Assembly: GCF_030770395.1 (NCBI RefSeq)
Contig: NZ_CP132480.1
Span: 3,401,792 to 3,465,791 of the forward strand
Direction: 5' to 3'
DNA: 64,000 nt
DNA from: Telluria beijingensis
GTDB taxonomy: Bacteria > Pseudomonadota > Gammaproteobacteria > Burkholderiales > Burkholderiaceae_D
A program made the position numbers and the translations under genes. The notes beneath the pieces were generated by a model. The model searched no databases and was not told where the DNA came from. It worked only from the letters and a program-made list of their open reading frames with translations. Shown one piece after another: positions 18,053-30,906 of this stretch. Every line of letters begins with the position of its first letter. Position 1 is the stretch's first letter.

Positions 18053-18210
18053 TGTCCTGAATTGGAAGTTCGTTGAATTAATACGGCGAGAATCGGCCCG
18101 ATACTGCGTCGCAAATGCGCGAGGCCACCCGGTCTTGCTGTGCTTTGCTCCTTGTCTAGAACCGATTTCGCCGCATTAATTATTCAACGAACTTCCAATT
18201 CAGGACACTA
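18050..18210. mobile_element. 161-bp MITE with long terminal inverted repeats
   Basis: The left end begins TAGTGTCCTGAATTGG and the right end is its reverse complement. The first 29 bp match perfectly and similarity continues, with a 2-base gap, to about 48 bp. The ends are bounded by TA, as expected if it was moved by an IS630/Tc1-type transposase that duplicates TA. There is no coding capacity and the core is only about 60 bp. It sits exactly at the histidine kinase stop and within the kinase-regulator gap. Transposase family is inference. Confidence 0.9.
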
Positions 18211-18324
18211 GAAGAACAACTCCTTGCTTCAGACCGCCTCAGCAGTGATAATCGGACCGCGACCCGGCGTGGATAACGCTACCATCGGCATCATTGCCGG
18301 GTTGAAGAACAATATGGCCAAGGC

Positions 18325-19005
18325 ATGACGCAGATATTGATTGTTGAAGACAATGGCGAATACGCCGACGACATGGCCGAGTTCCTGAAGGAACTCGACC
18401 ACGAAGTGACGATCGCCAGGACCGCCAGCGAAATGTGGGCGGCGCTGACGCGCACGCCGGCCGCGGTGGTCGTGCTCGACCTCGGATTGCCGGACGAAGA
18501 CGGTTTCAACGTGATCCCCCGCATGCGCCAGCTCTATCCCGAGATCGGCCTGCTGGTATTGACGGGCCGGGTGGCCTTCGACCACCGCATCCTGGGCCTG
18601 CGCCTGGGCGCCGACCATTATTTGACCAAGCCGATCAAGTTCCCCGAACTGGCGGCCCACATCGAAGCCCTGGACCGCCGCGTGCGCCCACCGGACCCGG
18701 CCCCGGCCCCGAGCAAGTGGACCCTGCGCGTGAGCGCGCGCCAGCTCGAGCTGATGGGCAAGGTGATCGACCTGACCGAAAAAGAGTGCAACTTCCTGCA
18801 CCTGCTGACGATCAACACCCGTCCCGTCCCGCGCCATGTGATCGTGGCCGGCATGGGCGGCGAAGACCCCGACGCCAGCCGCCGGGTCGACATGCTGGTC
18901 TACCGCCTGCGCAAGAAAGCCCGCTCCGGCCTCGGCCAGGACCTCCCGCTGCGCAGCGCCTACGGCGAAGGCTACAGCCTCTCCGCCGGCTTCACCCTCA
19001 ATTAG
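18325..19005 (+). CDS. OmpR/PhoB-type response regulator; stop codon in RAYT-flanking repeat
   Basis: 226 residues. Receiver domain 1-118 with acidic pair Glu8/Asp9, phospho-acceptor Asp52 (VVVLDLGLP), Thr80 and Lys102 (YLTKPIKFPEL). The C-terminal winged-helix DNA-binding domain (about 130-223) has LTEKECNFLHLL, the recognition-helix region ASRRVDMLVYRLRKKA and the wing AYGEGYSL. It should be phosphorylated by the upstream kinase. The two genes were probably once a tight operon but are now 272 bp apart because of the MITE. Its final codons and TAG (19000-19005) are part of the outer repeat of the next element (AATTAGGGTCAGAGT). Targets unknown. Confidence 0.92.
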   Translation: MTQILIVEDNGEYADDMAEFLKELDHEVTIARTASEMWAALTRTPAAVVVLDLGLPDEDGFNVIPRMRQLYPEIGLLVLTGRVAFDHRILGLRLGADHYLTKPIKFPELAAHIEALDRRVRPPDPAPAPSKWTLRVSARQLELMGKVIDLTEKECNFLHLLTINTRPVPRHVIVAGMGGEDPDASRRVDMLVYRLRKKARSGLGQDLPLRSAYGEGYSLSAGFTLN

Positions 19006-19213
19006 GGTCAGAGTAGAATTATTGGCCAATTTCCTCTGCATTTTTGCTGGTTTTATACAAATTTGCGCAAAATAGCACGGCGATCATTGCTTTGGTCTTG
19101 TATGTCCAATAAATGGGGGCAGAGTCAGCGCGTTTTCGCGGCGGCTTGCGATTAATTAGGGACAGAGTCGATTTCTATTGTAGAATTCCCTGCTCAACAT
19201 TTGAGCAGACGCC

Positions 19214-19924
19214 ATGGCACGCCAACCCCGACTCATCGTTCCCGAGCAACCGCACCACGTCATCCAGCGCGGCAATAACCGCCAGGTGATCTTTCGCGAA
19301 CAGGCCGATTACCAGCGCTTCCTGGTCTGGCTCAAGGAGGGCGCCAAGTTCTATGACGTGGCAATCCACGCCTATGTGCTGATGCCGAACCACCTGCACC
19401 TGCTGGCCACGCCGAATGACGCCACCGGCCTGGCGCTGATGATGCAAAAGGTGGGGCGCCTGTATGTCCCCTGGTTCAATCACAAGTACGAGCGCAGCGG
19501 CGGCCTGTTCGAAGGACGTTTCCGTACCTCGCTGATCGATTCGGACCGCTATTTCATGACCTGCAGCCGCTATATCGAACTCAATCCCGTGCGTGCGCAG
19601 CTTTCCATTGCCCCGGAAGACTATCCGTGGTCGAGTTATGCCCACCATGCCGGCATCCGCACCGACACCCTGGTCGCCGATCATCCCTTATTCTGGGGGC
19701 TGGGCAATACGCCATTCCAGCGTGAGGCCGCTTATATCGACATGGTCCGGCAAGGCCTGAGCACAGAAGAGGTCGAATTCATCACGGTCGCGATCCTGAA
19801 GAACCAGCCGCTGGGTTCGGTTAACTTCAAGAGCGAACTCGAGCAAAAAACGCAACGCCGCATCTTGCCGGCCAAGCGTGGACGTCCGTTCAATCCCCCC
19901 TTGCCACCGCTTTCAGTCGCCTGA
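19214..19924 (+). CDS. REP-associated tyrosine transposase (RAYT, Y1 family)
   Basis: 236 residues. Single-strand DNA transposase related to IS200/IS605 TnpA. N-terminal MARQPRLIVPEQPHHVIQRGNN; HUH metal motif His60-x-His62 in LMPNHLHLL; catalytic Tyr120 in the RAYT-typical CSRYIELNPVRA; then WSSYAHHAG. The C-terminus is basic (KTQRRILPAKRGRPFNPP), also typical of RAYTs. The ATG at 19214 lies just inside the inner repeat of the element. All key residues are present, so it may be active. Family members are usually single-copy domesticated genes linked to REP sequences; here the flanking repeats are GGGNCAGAGTC units, not the GC palindromes scattered in this window. Confidence 0.93.
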   Translation: MARQPRLIVPEQPHHVIQRGNNRQVIFREQADYQRFLVWLKEGAKFYDVAIHAYVLMPNHLHLLATPNDATGLALMMQKVGRLYVPWFNHKYERSGGLFEGRFRTSLIDSDRYFMTCSRYIELNPVRAQLSIAPEDYPWSSYAHHAGIRTDTLVADHPLFWGLGNTPFQREAAYIDMVRQGLSTEEVEFITVAILKNQPLGSVNFKSELEQKTQRRILPAKRGRPFNPPLPPLSVA

Positions 19925-19943
19925 AACGGCGAATTCTTGACAC

Positions 19944-19973
19944 AACGGCGCGGTTATTAGTGCCGTTTTTTTT
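19944..19973 (+). terminator. Intrinsic terminator after RAYT gene
   Basis: Stem AACGGC/GCCGTT with a 12-base loop, followed directly by a run of eight T (19966-19973), 20 bp after the RAYT stop. It should insulate gltB from RAYT transcription. Confidence 0.65.
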
Positions 19974-20107
19974 CCCAAATTCTTATATAAATCAAAGGCT
20001 TGATGTTCAACCAAGTGACATTAAGCAACTTCAATCGACTCTGTCCCCAATTAATCGTCAAGACAAAAAGTTGTCAAACAATTCGACTCTGACCCTAATT
20101 ATTCTGG

Positions 20108-20137
20108 TTGACGGCGTATTTTGCAGTGCACTATTCT
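20108..20137 (+). promoter_or_regulatory. Probable sigma-70 promoter of gltBD
   Basis: TTGACG (20108-20113), 18-bp spacer, TATTCT (20132-20137), giving a start near 20144 and a leader of about 30 nt containing GGAG. It begins 7 bp after the right end of the RAYT element, so any upstream activator sites would have been displaced by about 1.1 kb or replaced by element DNA. Confidence 0.5.
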
Positions 20138-20173
20138 CGGCATTCGATCCCGAAAAGTTGTGGAGAATGTCGC

Positions 20174-24889
<4,716 letters not shown>

Positions 24890-24900
24890 GACCGCGGAAC

Positions 24901-24930
24901 TTGGATCCCCGCCGTCGCGGGGATGACCTT
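24901..24930. repeat. REP-like GC palindrome between gltB and gltD
   Basis: Stem ATCCCCGC / GCGGGGAT (24905-24912, 24917-24924) with loop CGTC, flanked by TTGG and GACC. It is the same family as the units in minC and between hisA and hisF. In an operon spacer it can protect the upstream mRNA or lower read-through, which would set the GltB:GltD ratio (inference). Confidence 0.8.
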
Positions 24931-24968
24931 GGTGCTGATCACGCTAGCGGAAAATTAAAGGATACATT

Positions 24969-26432
24969 GTGGGCAAAATCACCGGTTTCATGGAATTCGC
25001 ACGACAGGAAGAGGAATACCTCGACCCGCCCGTGCGCCTGAAGAACTACAAGGAATTCGTCGTCACCCTGACCGACGGCCAGGCCAAGGTGCAGGGCGCG
25101 CGCTGCATGGATTGCGGCATCCCGTTCTGCAATACGGGCTGCCCGGTCAACAATATGATCCCGGACTGGAACGACCTGGTCTTCCATGGCAACTACCGCC
25201 ACGCGCTGGATAATCTGCACTCGACCAATAACTTCCCCGAGTTCACCGGCCGCATCTGCCCGGCGCCGTGCGAATCGGCCTGTACCCTGGGGATCAACAA
25301 CGATCCGGTCGGCATCAAGTCGATCGAGCGCAAGATCATCGACACCGGCTGGGAACACGGCTGGGTGGTGCCGCAGCCGCCGACCAGCAAGACCGGCAAG
25401 AAGGTCGCCATCGTCGGTTCCGGCCCCGCCGGCCTGGCCGCGGCCCAGCAACTGGCGCGCGCCGGCCATGATGTCACCGTGTTCGAGAAGAGCGATCGCA
25501 TCGGCGGCCTGCTGCGCTACGGGATCCCCGACTTCAAGATGGAGAAGGACCTGATCGACCGTCGCGTGGAACAGATGCAGGCGGAGGGCGTGACCTTCCG
25601 CACCAGCGTCCTGATCGGCAAGGACTTCCCGGCCACGGTCAGCAATATGGCGTGCGAAACGATCTTCCCGGAAGACCTGGAAAAAGACTTCGACGCCGTG
25701 ATCCTGGCCGGCGGCGCAGAACAGCCGCGCGACCTGCCGGTCCCGGGCCGCCAGCTGAAAGGCGTGCACTTCGCGATGGACTTCCTGCCGCAGCAGAACC
25801 GCGTCAATGCCGGCGACAAGGTCAAGGACCAGATCAAGGCCACCGGCAAGCACGTGGTGGTGATCGGCGGCGGCGATACGGGCTCGGACTGCGTCGGCAC
25901 CTCGAACCGCCACGGCGCCGCGTCGGTCACCCAGTTCGAACTGATGCCGCAGCCGCCGGAACAGGAAAACAAGCCGCTGGTCTGGCCTTACTGGCCGACC
26001 CGCCTGCGCACTTCGTCGTCGCACGAGGAAGGCTGCGAGCGCGACTGGGCGGTGGCGACCAAGCGCCTGGAAGGCAAGGGCGGCAAGGTCGAGAAGCTGA
26101 TCGCCTGCCGCGTCGAGTGGAAGGACGGCAAGATGAGCGAAGTGCCGGACAGCGAATTCGAACTCAAGGCCGACCTGGTGTTCCTGGCCATGGGCTTCGT
26201 CTCGCCGGTGCAGCAGGTGCTGGACGCCTTCGGCGTGCAGAAAGACCCGCGCGGCAATGCGCGCGCCACGACCGAGGGCGACAGCGCCTACCAGACCTCG
26301 AACCCGAAGCTGTTCGCCGCCGGCGACATGCGCCGCGGCCAGTCGCTGGTGGTGTGGGCGATCCGCGAAGGCCGCCAGTGCGCACGCTCGGTGGACGAGT
26401 TCCTGATGGGCGTCTCCAGCCTGCCGCGTTGA
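24969..26432 (+). CDS. gltD: Glutamate synthase small subunit
   Basis: 487 residues; GTG start at 24969, supported by AAAGGA eight bases upstream. Takes electrons from NADPH through FAD and 4Fe-4S clusters to GltB. N-terminal cysteine clusters: [17 protein letters not shown] (about 45-61) and CPAPCESAC (about 97-105). The FAD-binding Rossmann motif is [17 protein letters not shown] (about 145-161), and the NADPH-binding motif is [13 protein letters not shown] (about 297-309). The C-terminus has the conserved [17 protein letters not shown]. Same transcription unit as gltB. Confidence 0.97.
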   Translation: MGKITGFMEFARQEEEYLDPPVRLKNYKEFVVTLTDGQAKVQGARCMDCGIPFCNTGCPVNNMIPDWNDLVFHGNYRHALDNLHSTNNFPEFTGRICPAPCESACTLGINNDPVGIKSIERKIIDTGWEHGWVVPQPPTSKTGKKVAIVGSGPAGLAAAQQLARAGHDVTVFEKSDRIGGLLRYGIPDFKMEKDLIDRRVEQMQAEGVTFRTSVLIGKDFPATVSNMACETIFPEDLEKDFDAVILAGGAEQPRDLPVPGRQLKGVHFAMDFLPQQNRVNAGDKVKDQIKATGKHVVVIGGGDTGSDCVGTSNRHGAASVTQFELMPQPPEQENKPLVWPYWPTRLRTSSSHEEGCERDWAVATKRLEGKGGKVEKLIACRVEWKDGKMSEVPDSEFELKADLVFLAMGFVSPVQQVLDAFGVQKDPRGNARATTEGDSAYQTSNPKLFAAGDMRRGQSLVVWAIREGRQCARSVDEFLMGVSSLPR

Positions 26433-26436
26433 GAAC

Positions 26437-27945
26437 CTAACGGCGGCCGCGCAACGCGGCCGCCACCGCCTTTGCTCCCTGCTCGATCGCCGCCTCGTCG
26501 AAGGCGGCAAATCCCATCACCAGCGATGGCGGCAATGTCGCCTGCGCGCAGTATCTCTCCAGCGGAAACGCCGTCAAGCCGGCTGCATTCAGCCGCTGCC
26601 AGGCATCGCGTTCCTCATGCGCCAGCAGGCGCGTCACCACGTCCAGCCCCGCCGTCACCGGTGGCACCTCGATCAGGCCTTGCCAGTGACGTTGCGCCGC
26701 CTCTTCGAAGGCCGCCGCGCGGCCCGCATACACGCGCCGCATGCGCCGCACGTGGCGGTCGAAGTGCCCATCGTCGATGAAGTCGGCCAGCACCGCCTGC
26801 GACAGCGCGTTCGCATTGCGCGCCGCCAGCGACGCGGCCCGGATGAACGGGTCGACCAGTTGCCAGGGCAGGGCCACGAAGGCCAGCCGGATCGCCGGGA
26901 ACAGCAGCTTGCTGAAGGTGCCGGCCAGTACCACGTGCGATTCGGCCCCCTCCATGCTGCGCAGCGCCGGCACCGGTTTCGCGCCGAAGCGGTATTCGCT
27001 GTCGTAGTCGTCCTCGAACACGATGGCGCCGCGCGTTCGTGCCCAATGCAGCAGGGCCAGCCGGCGTTCCGGCGCCAGCGCCATCCCCAGCGGCGCCTGG
27101 CGCGCCGGCGTCACATAGGCCAGCCGCGCATCCGGCGCACGGTCCAATGCCTCGTGCACCCGCATGCCGTCGCCATCGAGCGCGACGTCGACCACCCGCG
27201 CGCCATGCGCCTGCATGGCCTGGCGCGCGCCGGGATAGCCCGGATCTTCCATCCACACCGCCTCGCCCGGTTGCACCAGCAGGCGCAGGCAGATGTCGAG
27301 GGCCTGCTGCACGCTGCCCAGGATCACGACCTGGTCGGGCGAGACCGCGACCCCGCGCGCCAGGTCGAGGTGGCGCGCGATCGCCACCCGCAGCGCGGCC
27401 AGGCCGGCGGCCTCGTTCTCGGACAGGATCGCCAGTTTCGACGAACGCAGGTGACGGCCATGGAGGCGCCGCCACAAGTCGATCGGAAAGCCGCGCACGT
27501 CGCAGCGGTGCGGGTGGAAGGCGGGCGGCAGGCCGCTGCCGGGCCGTAGCGGAAAGGCGGGCGCCTGGCCGCCGACGTTGCGCAGCCAGGGGCCGCCGGG
27601 CTCGAAGCGCGAGGGCGGGTCTTGCGGCGCGCGCGCCAACGCCGGCCCGGCCTGCAGGCTGGTGTCCGGCAGCACCCGGCTGACCCGGGTGCCGCTGCCG
27701 CGCAGCGCCTGCAGGTAACCCTCGGACAGCAGCTGGTCGTAGGCCAGTTGCACGGTGCCGCGCGCTAGCGCGTACTGCTGCGCCAGTGCGCGGGTGCCGG
27801 GCAGCAGCGCGCCTTCCGCCAGGCGGCCATCGAGGATGGCCTGGCGCAGGCTGCGGTACAGCCAGCGCTGCAGGGTCTCCCCCGCGGCTGGATCGCCGAG
27901 TGCCAGCGCGGTGCGGCTCGATCGTGTGGACGATGCCTCTGTCAT
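26437..27945 (-). CDS. MocR-family (GntR/aminotransferase fusion) transcriptional regulator
   Basis: 502 residues from the ATG at 27945. N-terminal winged helix-turn-helix of the GntR type (about 20-90: [50 protein letters not shown]). A linker of about 60 residues leads to a fold-type I aminotransferase-like domain (about 155-500). This domain keeps the PLP lysine in [17 protein letters not shown], plus [11 protein letters not shown] and [11 protein letters not shown]. PdxR, GabR, TauR and EhuR belong here; the regulated pathway usually lies next door. Divergent from the NDH-2-like gene with a 96-bp spacer holding a direct repeat, so it probably controls that operon and itself. The open frame runs on upstream to 29235, but that is antisense to the flavoprotein gene. 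Confidence 0.9.
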   Translation of the reverse strand: MTEASSTRSSRTALALGDPAAGETLQRWLYRSLRQAILDGRLAEGALLPGTRALAQQYALARGTVQLAYDQLLSEGYLQALRGSGTRVSRVLPDTSLQAGPALARAPQDPPSRFEPGGPWLRNVGGQAPAFPLRPGSGLPPAFHPHRCDVRGFPIDLWRRLHGRHLRSSKLAILSENEAAGLAALRVAIARHLDLARGVAVSPDQVVILGSVQQALDICLRLLVQPGEAVWMEDPGYPGARQAMQAHGARVVDVALDGDGMRVHEALDRAPDARLAYVTPARQAPLGMALAPERRLALLHWARTRGAIVFEDDYDSEYRFGAKPVPALRSMEGAESHVVLAGTFSKLLFPAIRLAFVALPWQLVDPFIRAASLAARNANALSQAVLADFIDDGHFDRHVRRMRRVYAGRAAAFEEAAQRHWQGLIEVPPVTAGLDVVTRLLAHEERDAWQRLNAAGLTAFPLERYCAQATLPPSLVMGFAAFDEAAIEQGAKAVAAALRGRR

Positions 27946-27951
27946 GAGAAG

Positions 27952-27984
27952 TGGATCAATCGTTTGTAAGAGGACTGGATCAAT
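27952..27984. promoter_or_regulatory. Direct repeat TGGATCAAT, candidate MocR operator
   Basis: Two identical TGGATCAAT copies at 27952-27960 and 27976-27984, 24 bp apart start to start (about two helical turns), in the spacer between the regulator and the flavoprotein operon. MocR proteins commonly bind tandem direct repeats in such spacers. The second copy is followed by TACATG, which could overlap a promoter. Confidence 0.5.
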
Positions 27985-28041
27985 ACATGAGGCCAGTCTA
28001 CCCCCAGAATGCAGCCATCGACAACCAACCGGGAGCACCCC

Positions 28042-29250
28042 ATGATCCAGAACGTCATCATCGCCGGCAGCGGCTTCGCAGGCCTGTGGGCCGCCATCTC
28101 CGCGGCGCGCGCCGCCCACGTGGCCGGCAAGTCGGACGAACTCGCGATCACAGTCGTTTCGCCGGTGGCCGAGCTGCACATCCGTCCGCGCCTGTACGAG
28201 GCGAAGCTGGAGAACATGGCGCCCGAACTGGGTCCGCTGTTCACCGCGGTCGGCGTACGCCATGTCGCCGGCCGCATCGAGAAGATCGATGCCCAGGGCC
28301 GCCAGATCACGGTCGCGCTGAACAACGGCAGCCAGACCACCTTGCCGTACGACCGCTTCGTGCTGGCCGCCGGCAGCCAGGTGTTGACGCCGAACGTGCC
28401 GGGCCTGGCCGAGTATGCGTTCAACGTCGACCAGCTGCAACAGGCCGAAAGGCTGGAGCGGCACCTGCAAGGCCTGGCAGCCAGGCCGCAGAGCGAGGCG
28501 CGCGACACGGTGGTGGTGGTCGGCGCCGGCTTCACCGGCATCGAGACCGCGGCCGACATGCCGGAGCGCCTGCGCGCCATCCTCGGCCAGGATGCGAAGG
28601 TGCGGGTGCTGATGCTGGAACACGCGCCGGTGGTGGGCCCCGAACTGGGCGCCGGCCCGCGTCCCGTGATCGAGGAAGCGCTGCGCGAAGTCGGCGTCGA
28701 AACCTTCGTCTCGAGCGGCGTGGCCGCGATCGGCCCGGGCGGCGTGGTGACCTCGGACGGCCGCACCTTCGCCGCCGCCACCGTGATCTGGACCGCCGGC
28801 ATGCGCGCCAATCCGCTGGCCGAGCAGGTCGGCGGCGAGATCGACCGCTTCGGCCGCGTGCACGCCGACCCCTACCTGCGCGCGCCAGGCGCGGACGGCA
28901 TCTACGTCACCGGCGACGTGGCGCGCGCCGCCACCGACGACCAGGGCAACGTGGCCGCGATGTCGTGCCAGCATGCGCTGAGCCTGGGCCGGGTGGCCGG
29001 CTACAACGCGGTGGCCGAACTGGTCGGCCTGCCGCTGCATGCCTACAGCCAGCCGAAATACGTCACCTGCCTGGATATCGGTCCGTGGGGCGCGTTGTAC
29101 ACCGAGGGCTGGGACCGTCAAGTCAGGCTGACCCGCGCCGAGGGCAAGGAACTCAAGCGCACCATCAACACCCAGTGGATCTATCCGCCGGCGCCGGACC
29201 GCGACGCCGCCTTCGCCCTGGCGCGCCCGGACCACGTGATCGTTCCATGA
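28042..29250 (+). CDS. NDH-2-like FAD/NAD(P)H-dependent oxidoreductase
   Basis: 402 residues from the ATG at 28042. Two-dinucleotide-binding-domain flavoprotein of the NADH:quinone oxidoreductase type. The FAD motif is IIAGSGFAGLWAA (about 5-17), the NAD(P)H motif is VVVVGAGFTGIETAADM (about 156-172), and the second FAD contact is GADGIYVTGDVARA (about 288-301). IRPRLYEAKLENM matches the region that follows the first beta strand in related proteins. No C-terminal membrane anchor is obvious, but the next gene, which overlaps by four bases (ATGA), encodes a membrane protein that could dock it. Electron acceptor unknown. Probably controlled by the divergent MocR regulator. Confidence 0.85.
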   Translation: MIQNVIIAGSGFAGLWAAISAARAAHVAGKSDELAITVVSPVAELHIRPRLYEAKLENMAPELGPLFTAVGVRHVAGRIEKIDAQGRQITVALNNGSQTTLPYDRFVLAAGSQVLTPNVPGLAEYAFNVDQLQQAERLERHLQGLAARPQSEARDTVVVVGAGFTGIETAADMPERLRAILGQDAKVRVLMLEHAPVVGPELGAGPRPVIEEALREVGVETFVSSGVAAIGPGGVVTSDGRTFAAATVIWTAGMRANPLAEQVGGEIDRFGRVHADPYLRAPGADGIYVTGDVARAATDDQGNVAAMSCQHALSLGRVAGYNAVAELVGLPLHAYSQPKYVTCLDIGPWGALYTEGWDRQVRLTRAEGKELKRTINTQWIYPPAPDRDAAFALARPDHVIVP

Positions 29251-30263
29251 AGGCGCACTGGTTCGCGGCGCCGCTGGCGGCCGCCATCTATCCCTGGCTG
29301 CTGGCCCTGTATCACGGCGCGGCGAAGGCGGTCGAGCGCGGTGACGGCAGCGGCGCCTGGCTCGGCGCCGCCCTGGCCCTGGCGGCCGCGCTGGCGATGC
29401 CGGCGATCGCCTTCGGCGCCGCGCTGCGCCTTGGCCGCATCGCTGAACCCAGCCCCGCCGAACTGGCGGCGCGCCGCACCGCGCTGCTGGCGGTGGCGGC
29501 GCCGCCGATGTTCACCCTGACCGGGGTCGTGGCCCTGCTGGCCGGCCATCCCGACTGGGACCGCGGCTTCCTGCTGCTGGTGTGGAGCGCGCTGGCGCTG
29601 CGCATCGCCAGCGCCGACCGGACGCCCCGGCGCCAGGCGGCGTCCGCGGCCGGCGCGCCGAGCGCCGGCTGGCGCAAGGCGCACGGCGTCGGCGCCGTGC
29701 TGGCGCTGCTGTTCCTGGCCTTCCACTTCAGTAACCACCTGGTCGGCCTGGTGGGGCCTGAAGCGCATAAAGCAGTGATGGACGTGCTGCGCGTCGCGTA
29801 CCGCTCGCCGTTCGTGGAGCCGCTGCTGGTCGGCGTATTCGCCTTCATGATCGTGACCGGCCTGCGCCTGGCCTGGCGCTGGAGCGCGCGGCCGATGGAC
29901 GCGGCGCGCACCCTGCAGGTGGCCGGCGGCGTGTTCCTGACATGGGCCGTGATCAGCCACCTGAACGCGGTGCTGTACCTGGCGCGCGTGCATTTCGGGA
30001 TCGACACCGACTGGGGCTTCGCGATCGGCGCGCCCACCGGCATGCTGCTCGACCCGTGGAACATCCGCCTGCTGCCGTACTACCTGGGCGGGGTATTCTT
30101 CGTGGTGGTGCATGCCTTCTGCGGCCTGCGCATCGTGATGCTGGCGCACCATGCGCCGCGCGCCAACGCCGACCGCGTGCTGGCGGGCGGCATCGTGTTC
30201 GCCGCGCTGCTGGCCACCACCATCATCCTCGCGATGTGCGGCCTGCGCCTGCACTTCGCCTGA
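29247..30263 (+). CDS. Multi-pass membrane protein, function unknown
   Basis: 338 residues, start ATG overlapping the upstream stop. About eight hydrophobic helices (roughly 6-22, 34-56, 78-98, 106-120, 147-165, 196-215, 230-250 and 272-296, and a last one near 310-330). His residues lie inside or at the ends of helices (FLAFHFSNHLVGL, AVISHLNAVLYLARVHF, VVVHAFCGLRIVM). This is the sort of placement seen in di-haem cytochrome b or SdhC/FrdC-like anchors, but the overall pattern is not one I can assign. Coupled to the flavoprotein and followed by an azoreductase, it may carry electrons to the quinone pool (inference). Confidence 0.65.
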   Translation: MKAHWFAAPLAAAIYPWLLALYHGAAKAVERGDGSGAWLGAALALAAALAMPAIAFGAALRLGRIAEPSPAELAARRTALLAVAAPPMFTLTGVVALLAGHPDWDRGFLLLVWSALALRIASADRTPRRQAASAAGAPSAGWRKAHGVGAVLALLFLAFHFSNHLVGLVGPEAHKAVMDVLRVAYRSPFVEPLLVGVFAFMIVTGLRLAWRWSARPMDAARTLQVAGGVFLTWAVISHLNAVLYLARVHFGIDTDWGFAIGAPTGMLLDPWNIRLLPYYLGGVFFVVVHAFCGLRIVMLAHHAPRANADRVLAGGIVFAALLATTIILAMCGLRLHFA

Positions 30264-30288
30264 CCGTAACATCGACACCGGAGCCACC

Positions 30289-30906
30289 ATGAACATCCTG
30301 CACATCAGCGCCAGCCCGCGCGGCGCGCAAGCGGCCAGCCGCGCACTGTCCAACCACGTGGTCGAACGGCTGCTGGCGCGCCATCCCGGCGCCAGCGTCA
30401 CCATGCGCGAACTGGCCGGCGGCGACGACCAGGCCGCGCTGCCGCACATCGACGCCGGCTATACGCTGGCCCTGTCCAGCGCCGCCAACGAGCCGGGCGT
30501 CGATGGCGCGCAACTGCGCTCCGATGGCCTGATCGAGGAACTGGTGCGGGCCGACATCGTCGTGATCGGCACCCCGATGCACAACCTCACCGTGCCCTCG
30601 ACCCTCAAGTCCTGGATCGACCACGTGGTGCGCATCAACCGCACCATGCGGCCGACGCCAGAGGGCAAGGTCGGCAACCTGCGCGACCGTCCGGTCTACC
30701 TGGCGCTGGCCAGCGGCGGCATCCGTACCGGCGAACGGGCGCGCCAGCCGGACTTCCTCGAGCCCTACCTGCGCGCCATCCTGGCCATGATCGGCCTGAA
30801 GGACGTGACGGTGTTTTCGGCGGAAGGACTGGCGCTGGGCGCGGAGCGGGCGGCAGAGGGGAGGGCGCGCGCCTGGGCCGAGGTGGAGCGTCATTTCGGC
30901 GCCTGA
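30289..30906 (+). CDS. azoR: FMN-dependent NADH-azoreductase
   Basis: 205 residues from the ATG at 30289 (MNILHISASPRGAQAASR), with a GGAG nine bases upstream. Flavodoxin-like fold: phosphate-binding SASPRG at residues 7-12, IGTPMHNLTVPSTLKSWIDHVVR (about 91-113) is the AzoR signature, and SGGIRTG (about 144-150) lines the FMN site. Members reduce quinones and azo compounds by two-electron transfer, protecting against thiol and quinone stress. It follows the membrane protein by 25 bp and belongs to the same operon. Dye reduction as a natural role is unlikely; quinone reduction is more plausible. Confidence 0.88.
   Translation: MNILHISASPRGAQAASRALSNHVVERLLARHPGASVTMRELAGGDDQAALPHIDAGYTLALSSAANEPGVDGAQLRSDGLIEELVRADIVVIGTPMHNLTVPSTLKSWIDHVVRINRTMRPTPEGKVGNLRDRPVYLALASGGIRTGERARQPDFLEPYLRAILAMIGLKDVTVFSAEGLALGAERAAEGRARAWAEVERHFGA

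Larger units (their letters stand above)
19000..20100. mobile_element. RAYT element with nested inverted repeats
   Basis: An outer repeat AATTAGGGTCAGAGT... (19000-19020) is inverted at 20080-20100 with 20 of 21 bases matching. An inner repeat GATTAATTAGGGACAGAGTC... (19150-19173) is inverted at 20033-20056 with 23 of 24 matching. A third, partial unit GGGGGCAGAGTC lies at 19115-19126. The only gene inside is a Y1 (HUH) transposase of the REP-associated tyrosine transposase type. The element is bounded on the left by the response-regulator stop and on the right by the gltB promoter. Confidence 0.85.

Noticed and set aside
19214..19924. The RAYT as the enzyme that spread the GC palindromes of minC, glt and his
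   Set aside because: Its own flanking repeats (GGGNCAGAGTC) share no sequence with those palindromes, so a different RAYT elsewhere is more likely.
27946..29235. Upstream extension of the MocR frame to 932 residues
   Set aside because: The added 430 residues are antisense to the NDH-2-like gene and resemble no protein; the ATG at 27945 starts the normal GntR domain.
29247..30263. Succinate dehydrogenase cytochrome b subunit
   Set aside because: Too long (338 against about 130 residues), too many helices and no SdhC signature; only the His-in-helix pattern is shared.
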